A stretch of DNA of 64,000 nt, taken from the NCBI GenBank assembly GCA_944321365.1, contig CALULA010000003.1:124001-188000 (forward strand), in the 5' to 3' direction. The DNA is from an uncultured Paraprevotella sp. (GTDB lineage Bacteria > Bacteroidota > Bacteroidia > Bacteroidales > Bacteroidaceae). The notes below the pieces were generated by a model that was not told the origin of the DNA, searched no databases, and worked only from the letters and a program-made list of their open reading frames with translations. This document shows, piece by piece, positions 9,065 to 16,971 of the stretch. A program made the translations under genes and the position numbers. Numbering within the stretch: the stretch's first letter is position 1; each line of letters opens with the position of its first letter.

Positions 9065-9757
9065 TCATGCTTTGGCCAAAGCTTCGTAAAAACGAGCTGT
9101 CAACCACTCTTTTTGTTCGGATATCGTCATGGCCGTGTTGTCCAGTTCTATGGCATCTGCCGCCTTGCGAAGCGGACTCACGGCACGTTGTGTGTCTATG
9201 CGGTCGCGTTCTTTCACGTTTTCCAATATCTCGTCATAGCTGGCTTTTTCCCCTTTGGCCTGCAATTCGTCGAAACGCCGTCTGGCCCGTGTTTCCGGTG
9301 ATGCCGTGACGAAAATCTTGAGTTCTGCGTGAGGGAACACCGTTGTGCCGATGTCGCGTCCGTCCATGACAATGCCTTTTTCGCGTCCCATTTGTTGTTG
9401 CAGATGCACCATGGCCTCGCGGACAAAGTCTATGGCCGCGATGATGCTGACTTTTGAGGATACGGGCATGGTACGTATCTCATCTTCTACCCGTTTCCCG
9501 TTCAGATAGGTCTGCGGGCGCTGTGTCTGCGGATCAAGCCGGAACGAGATGTCTATTTTCGGAAGTGCGGTTCTCAGGCTTTCGGTGTCGACCTCATTGT
9601 CATGAAACCAGCCTTGCTGCAGACAGTATAAGGTCACGGCCCTGTACATGGCCCCGCTGTCGATGTAGATATATCCTATCTCGCGGGCCAGGTCCTTGGC
9701 CATTGTGCTTTTGCCGCATGATGAGAAACCGTCGATGGCGATAGTGATTTTCTTCAT
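9065..9757 (-). CDS. cmk: (d)CMP kinase
   Basis: This 230-residue cytoplasmic kinase phosphorylates CMP and dCMP with ATP. The P-loop GFSSCGKST is at about residues 10-18. It is followed by the '[11 protein letters not shown]' block that contacts the nucleotide, the family-specific '[12 protein letters not shown]' motif at about residue 135, and 'RARRRFDEL' in the lid. The length is normal. The gene sits 54 bp downstream of porQ on the minus strand, and ispH follows; I recall this order from other Bacteroidales genomes. Confidence 0.95.
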   Translation of the reverse strand: MKKITIAIDGFSSCGKSTMAKDLAREIGYIYIDSGAMYRAVTLYCLQQGWFHDNEVDTESLRTALPKIDISFRLDPQTQRPQTYLNGKRVEDEIRTMPVSSKVSIIAAIDFVREAMVHLQQQMGREKGIVMDGRDIGTTVFPHAELKIFVTASPETRARRRFDELQAKGEKASYDEILENVKERDRIDTQRAVSPLRKAADAIELDNTAMTISEQKEWLTARFYEALAKA

Positions 9758-9811
9758 TATATATAGGATTAGGGTTGAGTCTTTTGCAGGTATGTGCGTC
9801 GGGATGTCAGA

Positions 9812-10789
9812 CTACATCAGGTAAGATGCGTTGAAAACGAATCCCGGTGCAGAGAGATGATATTGTGCATAGGCCACTCCGAATTGGAAACGTGAGAGCG
9901 TGAGACCGGCACCGGCGCACAAACCGGCGGCATGTGATGAGCCTGCCGCCTTCATTTCGTTGGCTCTGCGGAAGTTGTATCCCAATGAAACATACATGAT
10001 ATTGACGGGCAGGAAGTCCACGCCGACTGTAAGATGGTTCATCAGCAACCGCCCCGTGGAGATCTGTTCTCCCATAGTCGTGGCATAATAATCTTTGTCC
10101 CAACGGGTGAGGTCCACGAAGTTGACGCTCACCCGGAAAGGCGCATGGGCAAATCCTTTGGTGAAACCCAGCTGCATGGCGAACGGGAGTTTCTCGTGTG
10201 TGTCGCCGAATGCCTTGACCTGTCCGCCCACATTGCGGGCTACGGCCGAGAGCGAGAAATCCGTTTCTTCATTATAGTAGTTCAGTCCGAGGTCTACAGC
10301 CAGTCCGACGGACGAATAGTCGGCGTAACGTGAGTAGATGAACTTTCCGGTGATTCCACCGGCCCACCTGTCGCTCAGGTTGTAGGCATACATGCCGCTC
10401 AAGGCCATGTCCATGGCCGAGAACTCTCCGATGGAGATGTTTTCGACCGTCGTTTCTTCCATTTTCCCGTAGTTGGCATATTGCGCCGTCACACCGATGG
10501 TAGAGCGTTCGCCCACGATTTTGACAAATGCGGCACTTCCTGCATTGCATCCCTGCAGATAGGTCATGAAATTCAGGTTCAAGGTCTTGTCGCTTACAGA
10601 GGTGAGCAGTGCCGGATTGTCGAAGATAAGCGAGGCGTCGTCTTCAATCAGCGAGATGTTGCTCCCACCGAGTGCCGTGGAGTGTGCGGAGACAGGAAGC
10701 CGGAGGAAGTTGAACACGGAGTTGCTTTCTTGGGCATAGACTGTGGCGCAGCACAAAATATATAGGGTCAGAACGGTTTTTTTAATCAT
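9812..10789 (-). CDS. porQ: Type IX secretion system protein PorQ
   Basis: This 325-residue outer-membrane beta-barrel protein has a signal peptide (cleavage after about residue 19, 'TVYAQ'). The PorQ/PorV-like start 'NFLRLPVSAHSTALGGSNIS...DDASLIFDNPALL' and a series of amphipathic strands follow, ending in 'FNASYLM'. PorQ belongs to the type IX attachment machinery described in Porphyromonas. It also occurs in Bacteroidales without obvious T9SS cargo, so PorQ alone does not prove an active system. It is the first gene of the porQ-cmk-ispH unit, with a TAACTTTG minus-7 box read on the minus strand at 10809-10816. Confidence 0.85.
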   Translation of the reverse strand: MIKKTVLTLYILCCATVYAQESNSVFNFLRLPVSAHSTALGGSNISLIEDDASLIFDNPALLTSVSDKTLNLNFMTYLQGCNAGSAAFVKIVGERSTIGVTAQYANYGKMEETTVENISIGEFSAMDMALSGMYAYNLSDRWAGGITGKFIYSRYADYSSVGLAVDLGLNYYNEETDFSLSAVARNVGGQVKAFGDTHEKLPFAMQLGFTKGFAHAPFRVSVNFVDLTRWDKDYYATTMGEQISTGRLLMNHLTVGVDFLPVNIMYVSLGYNFRRANEMKAAGSSHAAGLCAGAGLTLSRFQFGVAYAQYHLSAPGFVFNASYLM

Positions 10790-10808
10790 GAGATGTGAAA
10801 TTTCTCGC

Positions 10809-10816
10809 CAAAGTTA
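10809..10816 (-). promoter_or_regulatory. Minus-7 box of porQ-cmk-ispH
   Basis: CAAAGTTA on the plus strand reads TAACTTTG on the minus strand, a TAnnTTTG match 20 bp before the porQ start. Confidence 0.5.
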
Positions 10817-10938
10817 CTTATTTTTTGATTTATCTGCTTATATTTGTGCGCCAAAACATCGCACTTGCTTTTTTTTATTAACGAAGAAAAGGCCGATTTA
10901 GGGTGTGGAAACGAAAAAATAGTGCAAAAAGAAAAAAA

Positions 10939-10954
10939 ATGCGCTCAGGCGCAT
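10939..10954. promoter_or_regulatory. Perfect 6-bp inverted repeat in the tonB promoter region
   Basis: ATGCGC-TCAG-GCGCAT is a perfect dyad with a 4-nt centre. It ends 21 bp before the minus-7 box at 10976, where the minus-33 contact would lie. No T run follows, so an operator is more likely than a terminator. No minus-33 consensus is visible here. Confidence 0.4.
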
Positions 10955-10975
10955 GACTATATAAAAAAAATGTGC

Positions 10976-10983
10976 TACTTTTG
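10976..10983 (+). promoter_or_regulatory. Minus-7 box of tonB
   Basis: TACTTTTG matches TAnnTTTG, 47 bp before the tonB start. Confidence 0.55.
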
Positions 10984-11030
10984 TCGTGTTATGGAGAGCA
11001 TGAAGAATACATAAAAGAATAAGTTACAGT

Positions 11031-11747
11031 ATGGAAGTTAAGAAATCACTAAAAGCGGACCTCGAAAAAACGCGGAGCACCAGTTTGCTGATTGGCTTTG
11101 TGCTGGTTTTCGCCGCCATGTATGTGGCTTTCGAGTGGACAGAGCGAGACGTTAAGGTCGTGGAGGAATCGGAACCTATCTTTTCTGTTGCTATTGAGGA
11201 GGATATGATACCTATCACACAGCAGAAAGAGGTAGTGGCACCGCCCCCTGCTGCGGCTCCGAAAGTGGCTGAAATCCTGAATATCGTGGACAATGAAACG
11301 GAATTGCCCGATGAGGATATCCAAACATCGGAGGAAGTGAACCAGGCTATTGTTACCGTTCCGGGTACGGGTACGGGCACTCCGGTAGCTACAGGTCCTA
11401 TCGGTCCCGTGGTGGAGGAAGTCGATGAGAACCAGATCTATGACATTGTAGAGGAAAATCCGCGTTTCCCCGGTGGTGATGAGGCTTGTATGAAGTGGTT
11501 GTCCGAAAATATCAAGTATCCCCCCATCTGTGTGGAACAGGGTATTCAGGGACGTGTGTATGCACAGTTCGTGGTGAATAAGGACGGTTCCATCGTAGAT
11601 ATCAAGATTGTGCGCAGCCCGGACCCCTATTTGTCGAAAGAGGCCGAGCGCGTGCTGAAGATGATGCCTAAGTGGAGTCCCGGCAAGCAGAGAGGAAAAC
11701 CGGTGCGTGTTAAGTTCTCGTTGCCTGTGATGTTCAGATTGCAATAA
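11031..11747 (+). CDS. tonB: Energy transducer TonB
   Basis: This 238-residue protein links the inner-membrane proton motive force to TonB-dependent outer-membrane receptors. A short cytoplasmic start is followed by one membrane helix at about residues 20-38, a periplasmic linker with PPP and acidic stretches and a GTGTGT-like spacer (about residues 70-130). The C-terminal TonB domain has 'ENPRFPGGDEACMKWLSENIKYP', 'GRVYAQFVVNKDGSI' and 'WSPGKQRGKPVRVKFSLPV'. This is the standard Bacteroidetes TonB layout. The gene is monocistronic: a promoter precedes it and a strong terminator follows at 11767-11793. An ExbB/ExbD operon lies 2 kb downstream. Confidence 0.93.
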   Translation: MEVKKSLKADLEKTRSTSLLIGFVLVFAAMYVAFEWTERDVKVVEESEPIFSVAIEEDMIPITQQKEVVAPPPAAAPKVAEILNIVDNETELPDEDIQTSEEVNQAIVTVPGTGTGTPVATGPIGPVVEEVDENQIYDIVEENPRFPGGDEACMKWLSENIKYPPICVEQGIQGRVYAQFVVNKDGSIVDIKIVRSPDPYLSKEAERVLKMMPKWSPGKQRGKPVRVKFSLPVMFRLQ

Positions 11748-11766
11748 ACAGATAATATAATAAAGG

Positions 11767-11794
11767 AAAGAGGCTGCTCACGGCAGCCTCTTTT
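11767..11794 (+). terminator. Strong terminator after tonB
   Basis: An 11-bp perfect stem (11767-11777 with 11783-11793) rich in GGCTGC/GCAGCC has a 5-nt loop and a TTTT tail. Confidence 0.85.
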
Positions 11795-11815
11795 GGTTGA
11801 AAAAACTGCAGGAAT

Positions 11816-12799
11816 ATGTATACTTGGAAAGAACTGTTGGCAAAAGTCAATGACGATATAGCCCGTATGCCTTTCGATCGTCGGCCTGTTGAATTATATG
11901 AGCCGATACGCTACGTGCTGTCGATTGGCGGAAAGCGCATTCGCCCGGTGCTGATGCTTATGGGCTACAATTTATATAAGGAAGATGTAGAACGCATTTG
12001 CTCGCAAGCTTTGGGCATCGAGATATATCATAATTATACGCTGTTGCACGATGACCTGATGGACCGTGCGGACATGCGCCGGGGGATGCCTACGGTACAT
12101 CGGAAATGGAATGACAATGCGGCTGTGCTGAGCGGAGATTCCATGCTGGTGATGGCTTATCAGTATATGATGCAGGACTGTCCGGAACACAAATTGCCTG
12201 AACTGCTGCGGCTCTTCACGGAAACCGCTCTCGAAATCGGCGAGGGACAGCAGTATGATATTGAGTTTGAGAGCCGTGATGATGTTACGGAAGAGGAATA
12301 TATAGAGATGATTCGCTTGAAAACTTCCGTACTGCTGGCATGTGCGTTGCAGTCAGGAGCCATGTTGGCTGACGCGCCGGCAGAGGATGCTGCTTTGTTG
12401 TATCGTTTTGGGGAAAACTTAGGGCTGGCTTTCCAGTTGCAGGATGATTATCTGGATGTCTATGGAGATCCGGCAGTGTTCGGTAAGAAAGTGGGCGGCG
12501 ATATCCTTTGCAACAAAAAAACTTATATGCTTATCAATGCTTTCGGTCGGGCTTCTGCGGCCGATCGTGCGGCATTGAAGCAATGGATGGACCGAAGACC
12601 CGGCAGTTTTGACCCGGCAGAGAAAATTGCTGCTGTGACAGATCTCTATAATAAAATAGGTATCCGACAATTGTGCGACGAGAAAATCCTCTCCTATTTT
12701 AATCAGGCGCGTGAAGTGTTGGCGTCGGTCCAATTGCCGGCAGAGCGCAAGGCACCTTTGTGGGATATGGCTTTGAGTTTGTTGAATCGGAAATCCTGA
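11816..12799 (+). CDS. Polyprenyl synthetase family protein (short-chain prenyl diphosphate synthase)
   Basis: This 327-residue trans-prenyltransferase condenses IPP with allylic diphosphates in isoprenoid synthesis. The first Asp-rich motif is DDLMD at residues 79-83, followed by 'MRRG', and the second is DDYLD at 210-214. The 'GGKRIRPVLML' substrate-binding block is at about residues 38-48. Tyr residues sit in the helix before the first motif, which in this family tends to limit chain length, so a C15-C20 product is plausible but not certain. tatD starts 5 bp after its stop, so the two are an operon. It begins just beyond the tonB terminator, and no clear promoter box is seen in the short gap. 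Confidence 0.9.
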   Translation: MYTWKELLAKVNDDIARMPFDRRPVELYEPIRYVLSIGGKRIRPVLMLMGYNLYKEDVERICSQALGIEIYHNYTLLHDDLMDRADMRRGMPTVHRKWNDNAAVLSGDSMLVMAYQYMMQDCPEHKLPELLRLFTETALEIGEGQQYDIEFESRDDVTEEEYIEMIRLKTSVLLACALQSGAMLADAPAEDAALLYRFGENLGLAFQLQDDYLDVYGDPAVFGKKVGGDILCNKKTYMLINAFGRASAADRAALKQWMDRRPGSFDPAEKIAAVTDLYNKIGIRQLCDEKILSYFNQAREVLASVQLPAERKAPLWDMALSLLNRKS

Positions 12800-12804
12800 A
12801 CTGA

Positions 12805-13587
12805 ATGATGAGGATTATTGACACTCATTCTCATTTGTACGGGAATGAGTTCGCAGACGATTTGAAGAATGTGGTGGAGAGGGCGCGGCAGCAACAGGTC
12901 GAGAAAATCTTTCTGCCGAACATCAATGAGTCTACAGTCGAGGCTATGCTGTCGCTGTGCAGCCGTTGGCCGGGATTCTTCTATCCCATGTTGGGGCTTC
13001 ATCCTACGGATGTAAAAGACGATTATCCAGCAGTGCTTGATCGTATGCAACGTCGGTTGGTTGGGCCACACCCCTTTATTGCCATTGGTGAAGTGGGATT
13101 GGATTATTATTGGGACCGTAGCTTTTATAAGGAACAGCAAGAGGCTTTGATACGCCAGGTGGAATGGGCTGTTTCTTGCGGGTTGCCCCTAATGCTTCAT
13201 ACCCGTTCGGCTCATCGGGAGATGATGAATCTTTTGTCTCCTTATAAAGAAAAAGGAATCACGGGTGTGTTCCATAGTTTTGGAGGAAGCGTGGACGAAG
13301 CGGAGGATTTGCTGTCGTTTGACGGTTTTATGTTGGGCATTAATGGCGTGTTGACCTTTAAAAAGTCCGAGTTGTCCGAAACGCTTCGTCATATTCCTCT
13401 TGACCGGGTGGTGGTGGAAACGGATGCACCTTATCTTTCACCCGTACCTTTCAGAGGAAAACGTAACGAGAGTTCTTACATATATTATACCTTACTTAAA
13501 TTAGCTGACGTATACAAAGAGTCGATAGAGACCGTGGCCGAGGTGACTCGTGCAAATGCCTTGCGGGTGTTCACCAAAGTCCGGTAA
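12805..13587 (+). CDS. TatD family hydrolase
   Basis: This 260-residue metal-dependent amidohydrolase-fold protein belongs to a family of cytoplasmic 3'-5' DNA/RNA exonucleases. Metal ligands of the TIM barrel are visible: 'DTHSHL' at the N-terminus, 'GEVGLDYYWD' near residue 93, 'LMLHTRSA' near 132, 'FHSFGG' near 155 and 'ETDAPYLSP' near 210. It follows the prenyl synthase gene by 5 bp, probably as an operon without functional connection. The first ATG (12805) is chosen; a second in-frame ATG follows directly. Confidence 0.92.
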   Translation: MMRIIDTHSHLYGNEFADDLKNVVERARQQQVEKIFLPNINESTVEAMLSLCSRWPGFFYPMLGLHPTDVKDDYPAVLDRMQRRLVGPHPFIAIGEVGLDYYWDRSFYKEQQEALIRQVEWAVSCGLPLMLHTRSAHREMMNLLSPYKEKGITGVFHSFGGSVDEAEDLLSFDGFMLGINGVLTFKKSELSETLRHIPLDRVVVETDAPYLSPVPFRGKRNESSYIYYTLLKLADVYKESIETVAEVTRANALRVFTKVR

Positions 13588-13675
13588 ACGATATTCAGAG
13601 TGTTAAATTTAAGTTTTTTGGGCTTTGAAGTGAACTTTTTTCGCGGAGTATAGTGGAAGTCCAGAAAAAAAAGAA

Positions 13676-13683
13676 TATTTTTG
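13676..13683 (+). promoter_or_regulatory. Minus-7 box of tRNA-Ser
   Basis: TATTTTTG matches TAnnTTTG, 57 bp before the mature tRNA 5' end. Confidence 0.5.
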
Positions 13684-13740
13684 TACCTGAAAACGCGCGT
13701 ATATTGCTTTTTTTCGTAAATTGCGCCCGTTTTCTTATGA

Positions 13741-13828
13741 GGAGAGATGCTCGAGTGGCTGAAGAGGCACGCCTGGAAAGCGTGTATACGTCTAAAGCGT
13801 ATCGGGGGTTCGAATCCCCCTCTCTCCG
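13741..13828 (+). tRNA. tRNA-Ser, anticodon GGA
   Basis: An 88-nt class II tRNA with a 7-bp acceptor stem (GGAGAGA with TCTCTCC). The D-arm region is 'TGCTCGAGTGGCTGAAGAGGCA', the anticodon loop carries GGA in 'CCTGGAAAG', and a long variable arm follows ('GTATACGTCTAAAGCGTATC'). The T arm is GGGGGTTCGAATCCCCC. The discriminator is G. CCA is not encoded: the DNA continues CAAC. No terminator is seen before the ExbB gene 60 bp downstream. Confidence 0.97.
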
Positions 13829-13888
13829 CAACTTTATGAAGAAGAATACAAGTAAATAAATAATTAATCTTAAAAAATTAGACACACA

Positions 13889-14722
13889 ATGAAAAAGTTA
13901 TTTGCAGTTATTGCGATGTTTGGAATGCTTGCATTCGGTGCGACTCAGTCAATGATGGCACAGACTGATTCAGCTGCCGCTGTTACTGATTCGGCTGCCG
14001 CCGTGGTGGATAGTGCTGCTGTTGACAGTTCAGAGGTTGCTGCCGAGGAAACCGCAGTGGAGACACCAGCCGCACCGATTGAGGAAGAAAGTATCCACAA
14101 GGAATTGAAAACAAAGTTTATTGAAGGTGATGCCGGCTTTATGTCTTTGGTTGCCATCGCTTTGGTGTTCGGTTTGGCTTTCTGTATCGAGCGTATCATC
14201 TATTTGAGCCTTGCTGAAATCGATTCGAAGAAATTGTTGGCACAAATTGAAGAGAAGCTGAATGCAGGCGACTTGGAAGGCGCAAAAGCTATCTGTCGTG
14301 ATACTCGCGGTCCTATCGCTTCTATCTGTTATCAGGGATTGATGCGCTTTAACGACGGCGTTGAAGATGTTGAGCGTTCTATTACGGCTTATGGAAGTGT
14401 GCAGGCAAGCTATTTGGAGCAGGGTTGTTCTTGGATCACACTGTTTATTGCAATGGCACCGTCTTTGGGATTCTTGGGTACTGTGATCGGTATGGTGATG
14501 GCATTCGATGACATTCAGGCAGCAGGTGATATTTCTCCGACTATCGTTGCCGGTGGTATGAAGGTTGCCTTGATCACAACTATCTTCGGTATTATCGTAG
14601 CTCTTATTCTTCAGACATTCTATAACTATATCTTGTCTAAGATTGAATCCATCACAGCAAATATGGAAGAAGCAACTATCTCTTTGCTGGATATGTGTAT
14701 GAAGTATAACTTGAAAAAGTAA
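13889..14722 (+). CDS. exbB: MotA/TolQ/ExbB proton channel family protein
   Basis: This 277-residue inner-membrane channel subunit works with ExbD to energise TonB or Tol-type systems. An N-terminal signal-like segment ends 'SMMAQ' (about residue 24). It is followed by an Ala/Asp/Ser/Glu-rich periplasmic linker with repeated 'DSAA' units (about residues 26-70). Three membrane helices follow at about residues 86-107, 185-210 and 225-250, with the 'APSLGFLGTVIGM' channel motif in the second. The Ala/Ser/Glu extension is typical of Bacteroidetes members. It heads a tight four-gene operon (gaps of 5, 25 and -1 bp). No TAnnTTTG box lies between it and the tRNA-Ser, so read-through from the tRNA promoter is possible. 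Confidence 0.92.
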   Translation: MKKLFAVIAMFGMLAFGATQSMMAQTDSAAAVTDSAAAVVDSAAVDSSEVAAEETAVETPAAPIEEESIHKELKTKFIEGDAGFMSLVAIALVFGLAFCIERIIYLSLAEIDSKKLLAQIEEKLNAGDLEGAKAICRDTRGPIASICYQGLMRFNDGVEDVERSITAYGSVQASYLEQGCSWITLFIAMAPSLGFLGTVIGMVMAFDDIQAAGDISPTIVAGGMKVALITTIFGIIVALILQTFYNYILSKIESITANMEEATISLLDMCMKYNLKK

Positions 14723-14727
14723 TTGTC

Positions 14728-15216
14728 ATGGCTGCGACTAAGAAGTATATGACTTCATTTTATGTTCTGTACGCTTGCTTTGCAATTATTATACTTGTTT
14801 TTGCAGCATTCTTCGGTTACAGATATAACAATGAAGAGAATGGATTAAATGCTCCCTACTGTACAGAAGGCTTGATGTGGCTCATGTATGGTATGTTTGC
14901 AGTGACTTTTGTCCTGGCAATATGGAGTGTGATAAAGAGTATTAAGCTTTCAATGTCGTCGAAGGGCGAGAACGTCAGTGGAGTACCTGGTGGTAAGATT
15001 ACGGCATTCTCTTTCGGCTTTATGTTCTTGTCATTGTTGATCGGTCTGTTGTGCAATCTGAATGAGGAAGATTTTGTTGCAGCAGATGGTACGGTAACTC
15101 CGGCCTACTTGGTCACTGTGACGGACATGTTTCTTGTTTCTACTTATATCTTGTTGGCTTTCTCGGCAATTGCAATGCTGGTGAACATGACCGGATATTT
15201 CAAGAAAAGAAAATAA
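14728..15216 (+). CDS. Four-helix membrane protein of the ExbB/ExbD operon, function unknown
   Basis: This 162-residue protein has four predicted membrane helices (about residues 10-28, 47-66, 87-106 and 130-150) and basic ends. I do not recognise a named domain. It lies between the ExbB gene and the first ExbD gene with gaps of only 5 and 25 bp, so it is very probably part of the same membrane complex or its assembly. I recall a similar unnamed gene at this position in other Bacteroidales operons of this type. It has no signal peptide and no catalytic motif. Confidence 0.75.
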   Translation: MAATKKYMTSFYVLYACFAIIILVFAAFFGYRYNNEENGLNAPYCTEGLMWLMYGMFAVTFVLAIWSVIKSIKLSMSSKGENVSGVPGGKITAFSFGFMFLSLLIGLLCNLNEEDFVAADGTVTPAYLVTVTDMFLVSTYILLAFSAIAMLVNMTGYFKKRK

Positions 15217-15241
15217 GTTGAATCTCTAAAAAGGAAATAGA

Positions 15242-15829
15242 ATGGGTAAGAAAAGAAAAGTTCCTGGAATTAACGCCAGCTCGACTGCCGACATTTCTTT
15301 CATTCTGCTCATTTTCTTCCTTGTGACGACCTCAATGGATACGGATTCTGGTTTGACAAGGCGTTTACCGCCTCCGCCAGAAGACAATCAGGAAGATGCA
15401 GAGATCGACATAAAGGATAGAAATGTGCTGAAAGTAAAGGTCAATGCTGCGGGCAATCTGATGTGTAACGGGGATTTTATTGATATCACTGAATTATGTG
15501 ATCGGGCAAAAGCTTTTATAAAGAATGAGGCTAATGATCCGAACTTGCCGGAAAAGCACGTGAAAAATATTCCGTTGTTGGGTAATTGTGCTGTGACTGA
15601 CAAGCATGTGATTTCCGTACAGACAGACCGTGGTACAAGTTACAACGTTTATTTTCAGGTACAGAATGAATTGGTTCGTGCATACAATGAGTTGCGCGAT
15701 GAGTTGAGTAAGGAGAAGTTCGGCCGGTTATATTCGGCTTTACCGGACGAGCAGCAGATTGCTATTCGTGAATATTATCCGCAGAAGATCTCCGAGGCTG
15801 AACCGAAAAATTATGGAGGGACTGAGTAA
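15242..15829 (+). CDS. exbD: Biopolymer transporter ExbD (first copy)
   Basis: This 195-residue ExbD/TolR family protein has a short cytoplasmic start and one membrane helix at about residues 17-34. 'STADISFILLIFFLVTTSM' contains the membrane Asp needed for proton movement. A periplasmic domain follows, with a proline-rich hinge (RRLPPPPED). It is longer than a typical ExbD (about 140 residues) owing to insertions in the periplasmic domain, including a Cys pair near residues 67 and 78. Its stop overlaps the start of the second ExbD gene by 1 bp, so the two are probably made in a fixed ratio. Confidence 0.92.
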   Translation: MGKKRKVPGINASSTADISFILLIFFLVTTSMDTDSGLTRRLPPPPEDNQEDAEIDIKDRNVLKVKVNAAGNLMCNGDFIDITELCDRAKAFIKNEANDPNLPEKHVKNIPLLGNCAVTDKHVISVQTDRGTSYNVYFQVQNELVRAYNELRDELSKEKFGRLYSALPDEQQIAIREYYPQKISEAEPKNYGGTE

Positions 15830-16287
15830 TGGGACGATTTAGTAAAGGTGGCGGCAGGGAAATGCCGGAGTTAAATACTTCTTCACTTCCTGACTTGATT
15901 TTCTCTATTTTGTTCTTCTTTATGATTGTAACTTCAATGCGTGAAGTCGAGTTGAAAGTGCAATTCTCGGTTCCTTCAGGTACTGAATTGGAAAAGTTGG
16001 AGAAGAAGTCGGCTGTTTCGTTCATTTATGTCGGACCTCCGGCATTGCATTTGCGGGCTGCGATGGGGTCTGGTACGCGAATTCAGTTGAATGACAGGTT
16101 TGCAGAACCGGCAGAAGTTATGGATTTCATTGCAGAGGAGCGTACACACATGACCGATCAAGCTGCACAAGTGGTTTCGTTGAAGATAGACCAGCGCACG
16201 CAGATGGGTATTGTGACGGACATTAAGCAAGTGTTACGAAAGTCATGGGCTTTGCGAATTAATTATTCTGCAGCAAAGCGTAATTGA
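15829..16287 (+). CDS. exbD: Biopolymer transporter ExbD (second copy)
   Basis: This 152-residue ExbD/TolR family protein has one membrane helix at about residues 20-37 ('SLPDLIFSILFFFMIVTSM', with the conserved Asp) and a periplasmic domain ending 'GIVTDIKQVLRKSWALRINYSA'. Paired, non-identical ExbD proteins are usual in Bacteroidetes TonB/Tol energising operons and may form heterodimers. It is the last gene of the operon and is followed by a strong terminator. The neighbouring ExbB and ExbD genes look AT-richer than most of the window, as is often seen for highly expressed core genes. Confidence 0.92.
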   Translation: MGRFSKGGGREMPELNTSSLPDLIFSILFFFMIVTSMREVELKVQFSVPSGTELEKLEKKSAVSFIYVGPPALHLRAAMGSGTRIQLNDRFAEPAEVMDFIAEERTHMTDQAAQVVSLKIDQRTQMGIVTDIKQVLRKSWALRINYSAAKRN

Positions 16288-16303
16288 TATTTGTGAGAGA
16301 GTA

Positions 16304-16339
16304 AAAACGGCATTTTCGAAAAGAGAATGCCGTTTTTTT
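16304..16339 (+). terminator. Terminator of the ExbB/ExbD operon
   Basis: An 11-bp stem, AAAACGGCATT (16304-16314) with AATGCCGTTTT (16326-16336), runs into a seven-T tail. Confidence 0.88.
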
Positions 16340-16372
16340 GATGTATTCATATTATAATCTTCGGAAATTCAT

Positions 16373-16380
16373 TAAATTTG
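16373..16380 (+). promoter_or_regulatory. Minus-7 box of the Lrp/AsnC-type gene
   Basis: TAAATTTG matches TAnnTTTG, 27 bp before the ATG at 16407. Confidence 0.55.
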
Positions 16381-16406
16381 CAATAGATATATAAGATAAA
16401 AGACTT

Positions 16407-16925
16407 ATGAGTATTGCAAATATGGATGCTCTTGATGAGCAAATTCTTAAATTAATTGCGGACAATGCACGCATTCCCTTTTTGGAGGTGGCACGGGTGT
16501 GCCATGTCTCAGGTGCAGCCATTCATCAGCGTATACAGAAGTTGACGCGTATGGGGGTGCTCAAAGGGTCGCAGTTTGTTTTAAATCCGGAAAAAATCGG
16601 TTATGAGACTTGTGCTTATGTTGGGCTGTTTTTGAAAGATCCATCTGATTTTGATAAAGTAGTAGAGAAGTTAAGAGAGATACCTGAGGTGGTGGAATGT
16701 CATTATACGACTGGAGATTATGACATGTTTATAAAGATATATGCTCGTAATAATCACCATATGCTGAGTATTATTCACGATAAGTTGCAGCCGTTGGGCT
16801 TACAAAGGACTGAGACTATTATATCTTTCTATGAGGCCATAAACCGTCAGATGCCTATTCCGGAAATCGGAACGAGAAAGGATACTGACGAAAATATGGA
16901 TTATCCTTTGGATGAAGAAGATTGA
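16407..16925 (+). CDS. Lrp/AsnC family transcriptional regulator
   Basis: This 172-residue DNA-binding protein has an N-terminal winged helix-turn-helix (about residues 7-60, 'LDEQILKLIADNARIPFLEVARVCHVSGAAIHQRIQKL'). A C-terminal RAM/AsnC effector domain follows (about residues 70-145, with 'EVVECHYTTGDYDMFIKIYA'). Family members sense amino acids and control amino-acid metabolism as octamers. The acidic tail (about residues 155-172) extends past the usual 150-residue length. It is monocistronic, with its own promoter and a terminator shared with the convergent folA gene. The regulated genes cannot be told from position. Confidence 0.93.
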   Translation: MSIANMDALDEQILKLIADNARIPFLEVARVCHVSGAAIHQRIQKLTRMGVLKGSQFVLNPEKIGYETCAYVGLFLKDPSDFDKVVEKLREIPEVVECHYTTGDYDMFIKIYARNNHHMLSIIHDKLQPLGLQRTETIISFYEAINRQMPIPEIGTRKDTDENMDYPLDEED

Positions 16926-16937
16926 GGATATGGGAAG

Positions 16938-16971
16938 AAGGAGAACTGTTCAGCAGTTCTCCTTTCTTTTT
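16938..16971 (+). terminator. Terminator between the Lrp-type gene and folA
   Basis: AAGGAGAACTG (16938-16948) pairs with CAGTTCTCCTT (16954-16964) over a 5-nt loop and is followed by TCTTTTTT. The stem covers the folA stop codon on the other strand. Confidence 0.8.

Noticed and set aside
13653..13859. Small ORF of 68 codons
   Set aside because: It runs through the tRNA-Ser gene; the codons match tRNA sequence, not a protein.
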